Positions 34,401-46,642 of a stretch of 64,000 nucleotides of DNA are shown piece after piece. The position numbers were made by a program, and so were the translations under genes. The stretch is from Sternotherus odoratus (taxonomy: Eukaryota; Chordata; Testudines; Kinosternidae): NCBI GenBank assembly GCA_032164245.1, contig JAVMKO010000003.1, positions 42,348,890-42,412,889 of the forward strand, written 5' to 3'. The notes beneath the pieces are model-generated. The model was given only the letters and a program-made list of their open reading frames with translations. It ran no database searches and had not been told where the DNA came from. The first letter of the stretch is position 1, and every line of letters begins with the position of its first letter.

Positions 34401-35529
34401 AGGAAATGGATTTCAGTTTGTTTCTCAGATGCCAATCTAATTAAACACCTACTGCAGAAAATTAAAGTGACATATGTACCAGAGCATAAAGGTGTTTATG
34501 TAGTTTACATAGTGGTTTTCAGGTGTATAACAACAATGATTAAAGTAGTGGATTGTTTATTTACTCATTATAAAGCAACTTAGCTTAGTGCTATGCAAAG
34601 CAAAGACAGACTTTCAGTTTAAATTACTCTTATGGGAGTTAAGTATCATTCAGTAATGAGAGATGAGAAAAAGAGCAGCTAAAACAATCCAGCTGCAAAT
34701 TAAACAATTCAATTACCTAGTACAGTAGCTGGGGCAAGACCAAATGCTAATGTGCACTAAATGGGAAGGTGACTTTCTCTGGGTTTGTTCTGTATAAATC
34801 AGCTGCTCTTGCAATTTGCCACTTCCGGAACTATGCCTCCTTCCCCTCCCACACAGCTTAGCCTTTGAGGCAAGGTCCTTTGGTTTTGGTGACAAGATGG
34901 AACATGCAGGATTTAGTGCATTTTTATTATAATAAAAAATAACAATCAATATATATATAATATAATAAAAAGTGGTAACAAGGATACACTGAAAGTCTGA
35001 AAGCATCAATATTAATGTACTTGCAGAAGTCCAAAAGATTCCGAGTAATAAGATAACTTCCTCGAGAGCCAAACTCCTTCATTTTTGAGCCAACCCTTTG
35101 ACAGAACCAACATGAAGCCTCTCTGAAACTTAATTTGAGATCCTTTTAGAATTACATTATAGAGATTAATACCTCTCTGCATCATCTTTGCTTTTAACTG
35201 GATAACTAAAGATCACCTCTTGTCTTTTCACCATAGTCTACCTTTCTTCTTTATGTATTACACGGGATAGCACCATCATAGTGTATTAGCTCAGGGATGG
35301 TGTGTGGCTACTGAGACATTTGAATAAATATATGAGTGAGAGAAATCTTTCTTGACCATGGGACAGTTCATAGAATCTTTGGATGTTAAATACAATCAGG
35401 TGTGTGCAGTGGAGTTCCACTTGAGTAAGGGAGGTGGCTCAGGTCACCGAATGGCACTGCTAATGCTCTGGTAGCACCTGTGTGCTGTTTGGGGTTGGCT
35501 GGTGGACCCAGATGTACTGGTGGCGTTGG
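31411..35529. other. AT-rich non-coding stretch, no gene recognised
   Basis: More than 4 kb with only short domain-free ORFs. A short AT dinucleotide run lies near 34951-34960. No RNA gene or splice-consistent exon was recognised. Confidence 0.4.
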
Positions 35530-36010
35530 TTAGTTGACCCGCATAATTGCAGACCCACTCACTATACCTGCCCCAGTTTTTCCTAACCACATGGCTATGG
35601 GGTTCTTTCTCAGTGTCTTCTGTTCAAGCTGTTCCTCTTTATATACTACTGTCATTGGGACAGAGAGAACACATTCTATAGCCAAGTGGTTATGGCACTC
35701 ACTTGGGATGTGGGAGACCCAATTTCAAGTGCCTGCTTCTTGTGATTATTTAATTAGCCCTGTACTGTGGAACAGCTTCAACAAGAGAGACTGAGAAAAA
35801 TCTGCTGCAGAATATCCCATAGTCCAGTGGCTGGGCCACTCTCCTGGGAGTTTGGAGACCCAAGTTAGAATTGCTGCTCCACATTAAGCGGGGGAGGGGG
35901 AAATGAATGGGGGTCTTCCCCATCCTAGGTGAGTGCTCTAATCCCTGGGCTAATAGTTATAAGGTGGGCACCACCTTCTTCTCTGGCCATTTTGGGAATC
36001 TAGCTTGATT
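35530..36010. repeat. tRNA-derived SINE-like repeat, multi-unit
   Basis: 'agccaagtggttatggcactcacttgggatgtgggagacccaatttcaagtgcc' (35680-35735) has an A-box-like and a B-box-like block spaced as in a tRNA head. A second related unit follows at 35825-35880 ('agtggctgggccactctcctgggag...gagacccaagtt'). A reverse unit ends near 35950 ('ctaggtgagtgctctaatccctgggct'). Related to the copy at 40440-40870. Confidence 0.55.
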
Positions 36011-36481
36011 TTTTTTTTTTGACTGAAATTATTTAGTGAGGTCATGTCAAATCCACAGTTTCCATTGACTGAAACTGCATTTTTCAGCGAATAAACTATT
36101 TTAAAACAATTGGCCAGTTCTAATTCTGATGTCGTATACCAAAATCCTTCATAGGAGCCTCATGGAATCATTCATTAATACTTAGTGTTGCAACCTTCTC
36201 AATAGTTTGTTCAAGCACATGAATCCACTTCTGAAGTAACTCTTATCACACACTGTTCTCCTGGTACTGCCTTAGGTCTTCACATCAATCAAGTTGAAGA
36301 TAGTGAGTACATCACAACAGCCACCACTTTGAAAAACTAAAAACATAAATATTGTTTGGAAAGAGAGAGAATCCCTATCACATTTTCTACAGTGCTGCAG
36401 ACTGGAAATGTAGCCTTCCAAAAAGTATACCTAACCTCTAGGAAGGTTATGAGCAAAATCCTTTATTCCATCACTACCCTC
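36011..36481. other. Short non-coding gap
   Basis: AT-rich, nothing recognised. Confidence 0.4.
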
Positions 36482-36722
36482 AGGCCAGGCCTACATTACA
36501 AACTTACATCAGTATAACTACATTGCTCAGGGTTGTGAAAAGCCCCTGATGTAGACAGTGCTATTTCAGTGTGCGGGCTTCTACTGGTGATATAGCTACT
36601 GCCTCTCACAGAGATGGATTAACTATGATGATGGAAGAAGCTCTCATGTCAGCGTAATAGCTGAAGTGCTGCAGTGGCTTAGTAGCACTGTGCAACTGCA
36701 GTGTTTTAAGTGTAGATCTGAG
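36482..36722. mobile_element. Non-autonomous DNA transposon (MITE)
   Basis: Same family style as 14648-14862: starts 'aggccaggcctacattacaaacttacatcagtataactac', interior 'gatggattaactatgatgatggaag', end 'ttaagtgtagatctgag'. Diverged copy. Confidence 0.55.
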
Positions 36723-38327
36723 ATTGTAAGGAGTACAATTCCTGAAATCAGAGAATAGAATTTGTTTTGCAGTTGCTAACATATATATGTTTTAGAAAAT
36801 TAGATGCAAAGAATGTGAAGTTGAAAGCAAATCTGTGTGAGTTTAATACACTGAAGAAGTTGTTCAAAGGTAGCCTGGCCAAGAAAAAGAGAAACACTTA
36901 TAAAACAGTGAAAACCTAGAAGATATTCGGCATCCTGCAAAGTAGAATAAATCCTGGTTGCACTGGTTAGTCAATTTTAATGTTGCCATTTCCTGCCCTT
37001 TGAAGCATGCACACAGCTGCTTTCTACTTCACTGACAGTAACACAGCATCACTGATGGCAATATTTGGCCATTACCATTTACCAACAGATTGTAAGTAGG
37101 CTTTGAAGATTTTTATTAGTAAATGTTGACTTCACCTACACACACAGATGGATGAAAAAATATTTCCGTTGATAATAATCAAAATTAACAGTAAGGCAAG
37201 GTAAGAAAAATACTACTTGTGAACTGATTACTGTTTTATTTAAGGATATTCACTTTGTATATTTTGACATGATTTTGTATTTTAACAGTAACGGTTATCA
37301 AACTTTAACTTTTTGAATAACAGCGTCTTCTGTCATTATATAATTGTTGTGTGTCCCCCAACTGCTGATCATACCCTAATTTTCTGCAATATTTAAATAT
37401 TTACATTGATAAAAAACAAAAAAAGATTAAAAATAAACATTGTTATTATTTGTTGAATTTATTTTAAAAAAATTGAATTTTTCCAAACCTATTTGTAAGA
37501 GTTATTTTTGCCCAATTGTCCTGAGCAGGGGTTTTCAAAAAAATTGTCAACTGAGTGAATATTATTTTTTTCAGTATCTTTATTCATTGTAGTCATGGTC
37601 CCTGAAATGGATGAAAAATGGAGCAAAGGCCTTGAATTCCATAATTCTCTAGTGCATCAGACTGAAAATTTTGTGTGAGCTTCAGTTAAATAAAAAAAGG
37701 GGGGAAGCTAATGCATTAAGAAATAGATCATGAAATCAATATAGTAGCCTCTGTTTTAGTGATTGTAGTGTTACATTCAAAATAGTTCATGCTCTTCCAC
37801 ATTTCCAATATGCCGCATATGTATATAAAAACCAGTACACGATTACATTGTAAAAGTTTGCAGAGGGAAACTGGAGTTTGTGTCACCTGGGTAGGGGCCA
37901 GTTTAGACTATTGGCTCCTGAAGAAGTTTGGGAGGCATTTTGGGATTAGAGATAAACACATAGTCCATCTGTTCCTGCTATAATGATCCACAGTAAAATA
38001 GTTAACAACATGGACATTTATATTGTTATTGTAACTAAAAGTAAAATCAGCCTTGGTTAACTTGGATCTGCAGGAACCAAAAGTTATTGTCTTTAGACAG
38101 CTCCAATGGCCAGTACTCAAACAATGGGGCTAATAGTTCTTTGGGGGTTTTCCTCCACTAATGTGGAATCAGGGGCTGGCTGGCCCCATGATGAATGGGG
38201 GTGAGTTTCCTATCTTGAAGTTTCCAGCGTTTCAAGATGAGAACCTTCAAAGAGCTTGAAAGCAGTTAAAAAACGGATCCCCTGATGAGGCAGAGGCAGA
38301 GGGCTTGCAGAGAAACAAGCAGTAAGG
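36723..38327. other. AT-rich non-coding stretch
   Basis: Includes A-rich sequence at 37400-37470. No gene or named repeat recognised. Confidence 0.4.
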
Positions 38328-38620
38328 GCAAGGCCACAGTAGCGTTTACAGGAGCACATGCAGCTGTGATGCTGTTAGCTCTCTAATGTAGCCCTCTAAG
38401 CTGATGGAAGAGAACTCTTCCATCAGCTTAACTACGTCTAGCCCCCTCTCCCTTCCGAGAGGCAGAAGCTACGTCAGTGGGAGAAACTCTGCCGCCGACA
38501 TAGTACTGTCAACACTGGCACTTATGATGGTGTAACTTCCATTGTTCAGGAGGGTGATTTATTCCCACCTCAGAGCAACATAAATTATGCCAACATAAAC
38601 TGAAGTGTAGACACATCCTA
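38328..38620. mobile_element. Non-autonomous DNA transposon (MITE) with internal hairpin
   Basis: Ends with 'aagtgtagacacatcc', the MITE-style terminus. Contains the palindrome AGCTGATGGAAGAG...CTCTTCCATCAGCT at 38400-38429, and the 'gaggcagaagctacgtcagtgggagaaactct' block related to 14648-14862. Confidence 0.6.
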
Positions 38621-40439
38621 TTTTAGTGCCCAGAAAAGTGGAGAAGGGGGAAGGAATACAAAGGCTAAATCAGGCCTACCTACTTGCATGAGGCAAATGC
38701 TAAATATGAATACGACAATATGCGTCTCTTCTTTTATTATTTTAACTCCTTTCTCTCCACTTCTGATATTCTCACAGATAACTAAAGCATAATATGTCAC
38801 TGTATTTACCAGCAGGTCACAGAATGGGGCCAAACCCAGCTGGACCTGCTGAGGAAACACCGTTGGTAAACAGCGGGTACTATAAACTAGTGACCCATCA
38901 AAAGTGGGGTGAACTGCAGCATTCCACTCTAGACTAAGACATCAGTGATTTGGTTCACATTTGATTCAATTTTCATTAACTTCATAAAATGAGCCAGTCG
39001 TGGATCCCACAGCAGCAGAATAAGAGAATTGATGGGTCCATGATTTGGAAAAAGTCAGCTGATCAAATTTTGTGTATGGGCTGGTGAATTTTTGTAAAAG
39101 TTTTATTTGTATTAGTGGCTGGACCAGTGGTACTATTGTTAACACTATGTACCAGAAAAGAGAACTGAGTTCAGTTTTCAGATCTTGCCTCTTTTGTCTC
39201 TTGAATATATTTCAGGATGTGCTATTCTGTTACATCACTCCCTTGCAATGATACTTCTTACGATAGTGATGTCATAGACTAAGAAATTGTCAGTAAATCA
39301 GGAAGAACCAATAATATTGCATTCTGGTGGAAGGGGGGAAATTATATTTAAAATAATTGGGATTTTTCTCAGTTACATTAAGGCATCTTTGTGCACCTCT
39401 GGAAGAAGTAAGAAATATAAAGGAGGTAGATATTATCTCCCGATAATACTCTCTGTGTAGGAGATCTCCCTGACTATTACAGAGTTACCATAAGGGCTTC
39501 ATGCTGGTTCTTCTCCCAGCCATCAGATCAGGGAGGGTGCTTGCCCAAGCATACTGAATATGAGTTATTCTTTGCTTCCCACAGTTCATGGAGGGCTATG
39601 GGAAACAAAGCATAAGTTAGAGCAGTGTCTTGGCTACTCTTAACTTACACTGGGGTTCAAACAAATTCATTGCTGCCCCCAAAATACCCCAAGTATGGAA
39701 ATGGAGTAAATGAGAATCAGGTGCTTTATTTCCATGCTAAATACTTCAAAAGCCTGTTTAATTGAAGTATTCAGCAAAGAAAACTAGGTTCACCTCAACT
39801 TTTATTTCTGCTTTAAACTCACTTTTAAGGGATTCTAAATCATCTTAAAGGAGTGAATATTTTAACTTCCATTTTTCAGTCCATGTGTGACTCAGAAGTA
39901 TACAATCTGAAGAGAGAGAGAGTGAACTGTGAAGTTTTAGTGAACCTCATTCAAGTTATTACCGTTTTAGTAATTCTTATAATTTTGTTACACTGTTTCT
40001 GTGAGCATCACTGAGTTAACAGATGCAAAGGGGGCTTTATAAGAGCAATGAGGCCTTTCAAACAGTTCTGGCATTGGATATATAAGTGCCACTAGCATTT
40101 AAGGACTAAATTCACTAGGGGATTTATACACTTACGTGCCTCTTTAGGCACCTAAGTCTAAAATTATCTCCTCAAAACAACTGAGGAGCTGCTGCTCAGC
40201 TGCTACTTACCCCTGTAGATACTTAAAATTCCTAGGTTTCTGCTGATAAAGTCCCCTAGCCACCTAAAAATCTGCCAGTGAGCATGTGGACAGCTGCCTT
40301 AGTCCTGTCGCCTGGCTGCCTAGCTCATGACTAAGTCCCAGTGTGATCCTCAAACTGAACAATGCCATATCTATCCAGTCTGCAGAACCCAGTCCCATTG
40401 GCCACCTTAAGACACATGTACTAGATCAGGCCCAGCACA
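38621..40439. other. AT-rich non-coding stretch
   Basis: No gene recognised. About 40100-40290 has 'ttaggcacctaagtc' palindromic text resembling the foldback MITE family at 24315. Confidence 0.4.
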
Positions 40440-40870
40440 AAACACAGGTGGAAGAGGAGGAAGAGGTGATGGTAGTGGCCACTTTATAATCTTTAACCCA
40501 ATGGCTGGAGCACTCACCCAGGATTTGAAGGACCCATAGCTTTCATTTCTCAGAAAAGTACCTTAGTCACTGGACTATGGGATTTCAAGGGTGGGTTTCT
40601 CTCCTGCTGAAGCTGTTCCACTTTGTATAATTAAAGAGTCATCAGGCAAAAGAAAAAGTGAGAATGACTCCGTACAACAGTGGATATGACACTTACCTTG
40701 GAGGCAGGACCTGGGTTAAAGTCGCTAATCCAAATCAGGAAGACGGGGTCTTCCACATCCTTTAATTATTGGGTAAAGATTATAAGAAGTGCACCTGCTC
40801 CTTAGTTCTTTTGTAAGAAAAGACTAGGCTTCTAATCCCAAGAGAGGGTTCACAGCATTGAATCCTGAGC
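40440..40870. repeat. tRNA-derived SINE-like repeat
   Basis: 'aatggctggagcactcacccaggatttgaaggacccatagctttcat' (about 40500-40548) and 'caacagtggatatgacacttaccttggaggcaggacctgggttaaagtcgc' (about 40676-40728) show two tRNA-head-like units of the family seen at 35530-36010. Confidence 0.5.
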
Positions 40871-40974
40871 AGCAGTAGGCACCTAAACCCCTTTGAGGAG
40901 CAGGGCTTAGAACACACTGTCAAGCTGCCTGGAGTGGTTCAAACACATGAATACCGACTAAGAAGCGGGGTACA

Positions 40975-42000
40975 TACCCCAAATTGGTTGTGAGTGCTAT
41001 ACATAGATTTCACCAACAAAGCAACAGGTGTATGTCACACTGACTGAACTAGGGTGTGAACTCCTTAGACACTAAAACACCCTTAACATGGAGTCACTGA
41101 CAGTCCCCTTGGGTACTCTGGTCTTGCCACCCAGGTAAGTTTGCCTTTGGGATATATGGTCCCTTACACCAAAAACGACAACAATATTCACGTTACCCCC
41201 AAAAGACCAGTCACTGACTAGATTTAGAGGTCAATTGCACTCTAGATCTTACACCAAAGATAGTGCTTGTAGCCAATCCTGTAATACACTATTTGAAGAT
41301 ATTCTAACTAAGATAAAGAAATAATAGAGTTATTTATAAGGTTGAGGCAGGTGAACATTACATGCACACAAGTTAAAGTCTTAAGATTCCAAAAGTAGAA
41401 ACTTCTCTAATAAGCATGTTCTATATGTCATTTATGGCTAGCCAGGCCAAGCATTGGGTATCTTTTTCTTTGCTCCTCAGAGACCAAGATACAGTTTCTT
41501 CTTGTCAGGGATTTTGATTCCCTTCCCCCAGAGCTCAAGATGATGGGATGAGTCCATATGCACATCTCTTCTTCAAGGGTGTGGGAGGCAGTAATTTAAA
41601 AAAGTCTTCATTCTTTGCTGTTTCACAATGCCTCATTTGGTTTCAATGGGTCTTCTTGGTGGGCAAGACCGAACAACTTCTGTAGGAAGACAGCATTTTA
41701 TATTAGTTAATACTTCTTTCCTGTTTGGTGAGTTCACAGATACAGAGGTTTATTATAGTACAAACATTCAGTATAACCTTATAACGTGGGGCACAGATGT
41801 GATGTGAGATAATGCATGCACCAACTTATAAGAATTTCATGAAGTCTAAATACTAAACACATTTTTACAAATCTAATAATTATTTTACAAAATTATTTCA
41901 CACATGTGAGCCAAACTCGTTTCCAGCTGTGCATTTGTCAATGTTCAGTTGAGGCTTAGGGGCTTGGCATGAGCTGGCACCAGGTCTGCCAATGTCACAC
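40975..42000 (-). mobile_element. Possible LTR-type repeat
   Basis: The minus strand from 42000 reads 'gtgtgacattggcagacctggtgcc', which looks like an LTR start (TGTGACA). The following kilobase is of even composition without coding capacity. The pentamer-like 'acatacc' occurs near both ends (about 40970 and 41999). Borders and class are uncertain. Confidence 0.3.
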
Positions 42001-43332
42001 ATACCTCGCTCCTTATCATCTGCACTTGGCTAGCATAGGCAACTCCCTGATCAGTGATCCTTGGCTTTTGTAGATCCCATTTTTAGGTGCATAACTCTCC
42101 CCATGCCTATATGGCACATAACTCAGGGATGTGGATTCTATTAGGTAGCAGGGCACTTCAAGTTACAAGTTTCTTTTGAGGATCAAATCTAATGTTTTCA
42201 CCTGGTCAAATATAGGGAAGTTTTGCTTTGTATCATACCACTTTAAAATTCAAGTACATCAGGCTACATCACCAGGGCTGGATAGTTCACACATTTATGC
42301 ACTGCACTAGAGCATGTAAAAACTTAAATAACACAGAATTTACAGGAAAGAAGCATCAAGTCAATTCCTCTCTGTCTCATGATTTTTTAAGCTTCTAGGG
42401 TGTTTTTTTCAACCTCTAGAGAAGTTCACAGCCTTTGAGCCAGGCTTGCACAGCTCTAACTATGTCCCTGCTGTGTAGAGCATGTCAAAATGCATTGAAC
42501 TGCTGACTGCAGCTGGCTTGATAAACCGAGCTGTTTGTTTCTGTGAATGTTATGCATTTCACCAGTTTTGCATTTTTAATGAAATGCCTATGGCTCAACA
42601 CAGCAGAAAACAATGAAGAGGCTCTGATCCTCCTCTTTCTTACACCACTTTTATAGCAGTGTGACCCCACTGATGTCTGTGAAATTAATCAGAATCAGGA
42701 CAGTCTTTTATAATAAAATAATCCCTTTTATTTTAAAAAATCTCTTCCATGGTATTTACTCAAATGCATTAAATACAGAGCTAAACACACTAAGCTAGCA
42801 ACACATTGTATTGTTCTTCTGAGCTCTGGTTCAATTTTCTCAGTCTGATTAGCTAGCAATTTGTACAATTATACCTAAATGGATGCAATGCTGATTTCTC
42901 TGCTTATTTTATTATAGCACTAAAACAGGTACAGTGCTATCGCAATGCTTGTTTACAATATTACTCATAAACAATTTTTTACACACTCTATTTCAATTTC
43001 CCAGCTTGATTAGCTACCAATCTGCACTAAACCACTCAAGTTAAAAGGAAAGGCTAATTGCTCGGAATTTTTTAGCTCATTTGCATGCAACAAGATTTAT
43101 TCATGCTAATGAAGTTCCAAAACTGTATGACTTCTCTCTAACTCTCTTTCTACCTCTCTGATAATTCTCTCTGCTAATTAAAAATGTACAGAGTTTCATA
43201 ATGAGGAGGAGCTTTATATCCTGAAAACAGACCCATTTGAGAGAAACTGTATGTCCCCCCTGAAGTACTGTAGGACTCCACTAGCATGAATCAATTTGCA
43301 TGACCAGAGTCTTAAAGAGATACAGATATATC
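42001..43332. other. AT-rich non-coding stretch
   Basis: Partly duplicated text ('agctagcaatttgtac' near 42851 and 'agctaccaatctgcac' near 43011) suggests an old local duplication. No gene recognised. Confidence 0.4.
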
Positions 43333-44011
43333 CTCTACAGAAGGGGTGGGCAATCATTTTGCCCCGAGGGCCACATGGGCCTAAAATTATATGGAGGGCC
43401 AGGTAGGGAAGGCTGTACCTCCCCAAATAGCCTGGCCCCACCACCTAGCTGACCCCCTCCCACTTTCTGCCCCCCCAACTTATGCCCTCAGAACCTCCAA
43501 CCCATCCAACCCCCCCTGCTCCTTCTTCCCTGACCGCCTCTTCCAGAGACCCCCCACCCTAACTGCCCCCTGGGACCCCACCCCCTATCAAAAATACCCT
43601 CCGTGCTCCTTATCCCCTGAGTTTCCCCTCCCGAGACCCCCCATTCTAACTGCCCCCCCATTCCGCCACCTACTCCCTGTCCCTGTCTCCAGGCCTTCAT
43701 GCCCCTGACCCAACCCCCGGGCTACTTACAATGCTGCTTAGAGCAGGGTGTTTGGAGGCCGCACAGCCTGCTGGAGCTCACAGCCTCCCCCTTTATCGTG
43801 CCGCTGAGAGTGGCAGGAGCTACAGCCCCACCAGAGCCAGCCACAGTGCTGCCCAAGAGCAGTGAGCCAGAGCACTGACGGTGGATCACGCTGAGGCTCT
43901 GGGAGAGGGGGAAGGCAAGGGAGGGGCCGGGGTAGCTCAAGGGCCGGGCAGGATGGGCCTTCAGGCTGGATGTGGCCCACGGGTTGTAGTTCGCCTACCC
44001 CCGCTCTACAG
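43333..44011. mobile_element. hAT (Charlie-like) non-autonomous element with 8-bp duplication
   Basis: Perfect 8-bp target duplications CTCTACAG at 43333-43340 and 44004-44011, the size made by hAT transposases. Element 43341-44003 starts AAGGGGTGGGCAATC and ends GTTCGCCTACCCCCG, an imperfect inverted pair of hAT style. The interior is GC-rich and Pro-coding by composition (ORFs 43391-43708 and others), without transposase. Confidence 0.88.
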
Positions 44012-46498
44012 ACTCCAGTATGAAGATGGTCTTCTCAGTAAAAATATCTTTATTTGTTGTGCCGATCACACCTTACTGATTCAATGATAGGCTGAAATCA
44101 TTTCAGAATGCTCAAAATAAAGGATATGGGAAGGATATGGACTTCTTGAAGTCAGATACATTGCCTACAACTGGCACTAATATATAATTTGCCATTAAAT
44201 TGCTCTTGTTACTTACTTCTCAGTAGTCATGGCTCCATTTTATAATAAAGCTGGAAAATGATAAATGCTATAAGTAATGGCTAATTATAGAGGTAATGAT
44301 AAAACATAATATTGCAGAAAATATGCTATACCTTGTGTTATGCAGGAGGTCAGAAGACATGATTTAATGATCAGATTCGTGGCCACTCTGGGCCTTAAAC
44401 TCTGTGATCTATGATGAAATTTAGGAGGAACCTAAAGGTCTTATGTGTGATGCAGTGGGGAGTGTTTTTAGTTAACACACAGGAAAGTAATGGAAGCTGA
44501 TTCTCCTTTGTAAGAAGTTTGTTACTAGTTTAATAAAGCAGAGATAACTTGATTTTTGGTTTCATTCAATATAATGTTGAAGTAAACACTGTATAATAAC
44601 ATGTACCAATAAGAAAAGTTAATAGAAAGAAGGGACTATAAAAGGAATATTTGACTGCAAAAGGACATAAAACCTGAGTTTTTCATTCAGGGAGTTGGAT
44701 TTGTTGAAATCTGTGCATTGTTTGCTACGGGATCTCTATGAAGTTGAATAAGGAGTTGGAAAATACATATATGTGGCTTAATTCTCCATGATTTACGAAG
44801 GCAGAACAAATATGTTAATGCTTATTTAGAAGTAAAGACAACGACACTGATAAATAGTAATGGAAAAGACTGATGAATATTTCATTTCCAAAGAGAACCT
44901 GATTCATGAGAGAGCATGTTTTTACCAGACAAACTGAAAGCTGGGGGATACAAAATAAATATTTTTAAAGATTCTGCATGTATTAGCTGACAACTGTGAG
45001 ATGGGAAAAGAAAAGTAGGAACACATCAAGAACTGAGATCTCAGAACAAAAACGTCCCTAGAAATTACCATTAGTATTTTGCAGACCACAGGGCTAAAAG
45101 TTGCAAGTCTGAGAAGCTATCCTTTTCAAGAACTGGCCCTTTCATAGTTGTATATCACACACACACAGGAACTGAGAGAAGTTAGGCCATGTGGAAGGGA
45201 TGATCTCATTCTTTCATGCATCAGTTGTCCCGATTACTTAGTGAGCCATGTCTCAGTGTGTAAACAGGTAGGCTATCTCACCAGCCCAGGAAAGGATCAG
45301 TGCCATGCCTGAGTCTGTTTCAGGCCCTTGCCTCAGAGCACAATATATCATTGAAACACAAAAACTCATGATGCAACATAAGAGAAAAGATTCTCCTCTG
45401 TAAAGCAGATTGCAGTCCCCAAAGCCTTTTCCCTTGCTTCTCTCATCAATCTCCTGCTGCCCGTAATGATTTCCTAGTTGTTCACAGTTATATTGAAATT
45501 TGATTTAAAGTTGCTGCAGAAACTGATGTTATTGCTATATCCAAATGAATGCATCGAAAATGCATAATCCTCCTAGTTAAAACCGTCTTTGATTCTATCT
45601 TAGACAGTCCAAAGGAGAACATTAGTTATAAAGGTAAGAATCTAACCAAAACTAAAGATAAATCTATCACTTCTCAAATTATCAAATTTTGTTGATTCAG
45701 TATCTAGGCAGATGTATACCAACCTCTCAGAAACATTACATATTTTGACGAAACTCGTGAAAGGACCTAGTATTTCAGTAGAACAAACTCCTGCCCATTC
45801 AACAGAGTGAAACTCCTCTTATCTAATATACTCATACCTACCATCTGAGATCCCTTCTTGGCTAAAAGCTAACCTTTGGAAATCCATGATCTTGTATCTG
45901 TGTACTAGGGCTAGTATTATTGCACACTTGTAATATTCATTTAATCATAATAGTTCTATGTAGATAAGAAATTTTAGATAACATTTCTCATCCTCTAGGT
46001 ATGCAGGTTCATTTCTGATGAAACATCTTTAGTGTTTTGTGCAGTCTAGTTCAGAAAGTGCCAAGCGAGATATATATATATGCAGATAGTGAACACACAC
46101 TGGAATTTCATAGAGTGTCTGCTTTTATTTGAGCAGTGGTGCATATATATATATGCAGATAGTGAAGTGGTCTGGTATATTTTAGAATGAAAGGAGCTGT
46201 GTGAAATATTATGTACATGTCCAGATTCTCCAATCACTCTGAGACCCAGTGAGTCAGACAAAATGACTAATATCACCTGAGTGACTTGGAGTTATTCGGC
46301 TGCAGAAATGCAGTGATTAGCTTTCTCAACTCCATTAAGTTTAAGTATTTCAGTTTCACTGTTTTTCTCTCAATTCTTCTTTCCACTTGCTTGTAACAAA
46401 TTCAGCTGAAGCAAGTTGCATGTTGGCGAGACTCATTATAATCAAAGGTGTTTTGCTGGAGAATGGGCATGCAAATTTGCAAAATATTTGAGGACTAA
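44012..46498. other. AT-rich non-coding stretch
   Basis: No gene recognised. At 46067-46162 a 'tatatatatatgcagatagtga' segment occurs twice, 75 bp apart. Confidence 0.4.
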
Positions 46499-46642
46499 GG
46501 GCCACATTTTGAAAGGTATTTAGATGCCTAAAGCTACTACTAGCTTGGTGATTTCAATTACTATTAGGTGCCAATGTGCTTTTGTAAATCCCACTAGGCA
46601 CTATGTCTTTAGGCTCCTACAGATCTTAAAATATCTGGCCCG
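46499..46642. mobile_element. Foldback MITE
   Basis: Left GGGCCACATTTTGAAAGG...ATGCCTAAAG pairs imperfectly with the complement of the right end 'ctttaggctcctacagatcttaaaatatctggccc'. Related to 24315-24502 ('aggtgcc', 'acttttgtaaa' blocks). Confidence 0.65.

Noticed and set aside
43391..43980. Pro-rich ORFs as a possible gene
   Set aside because: They lie entirely within the hAT element bounded by 8-bp duplications and reflect its C-rich composition.
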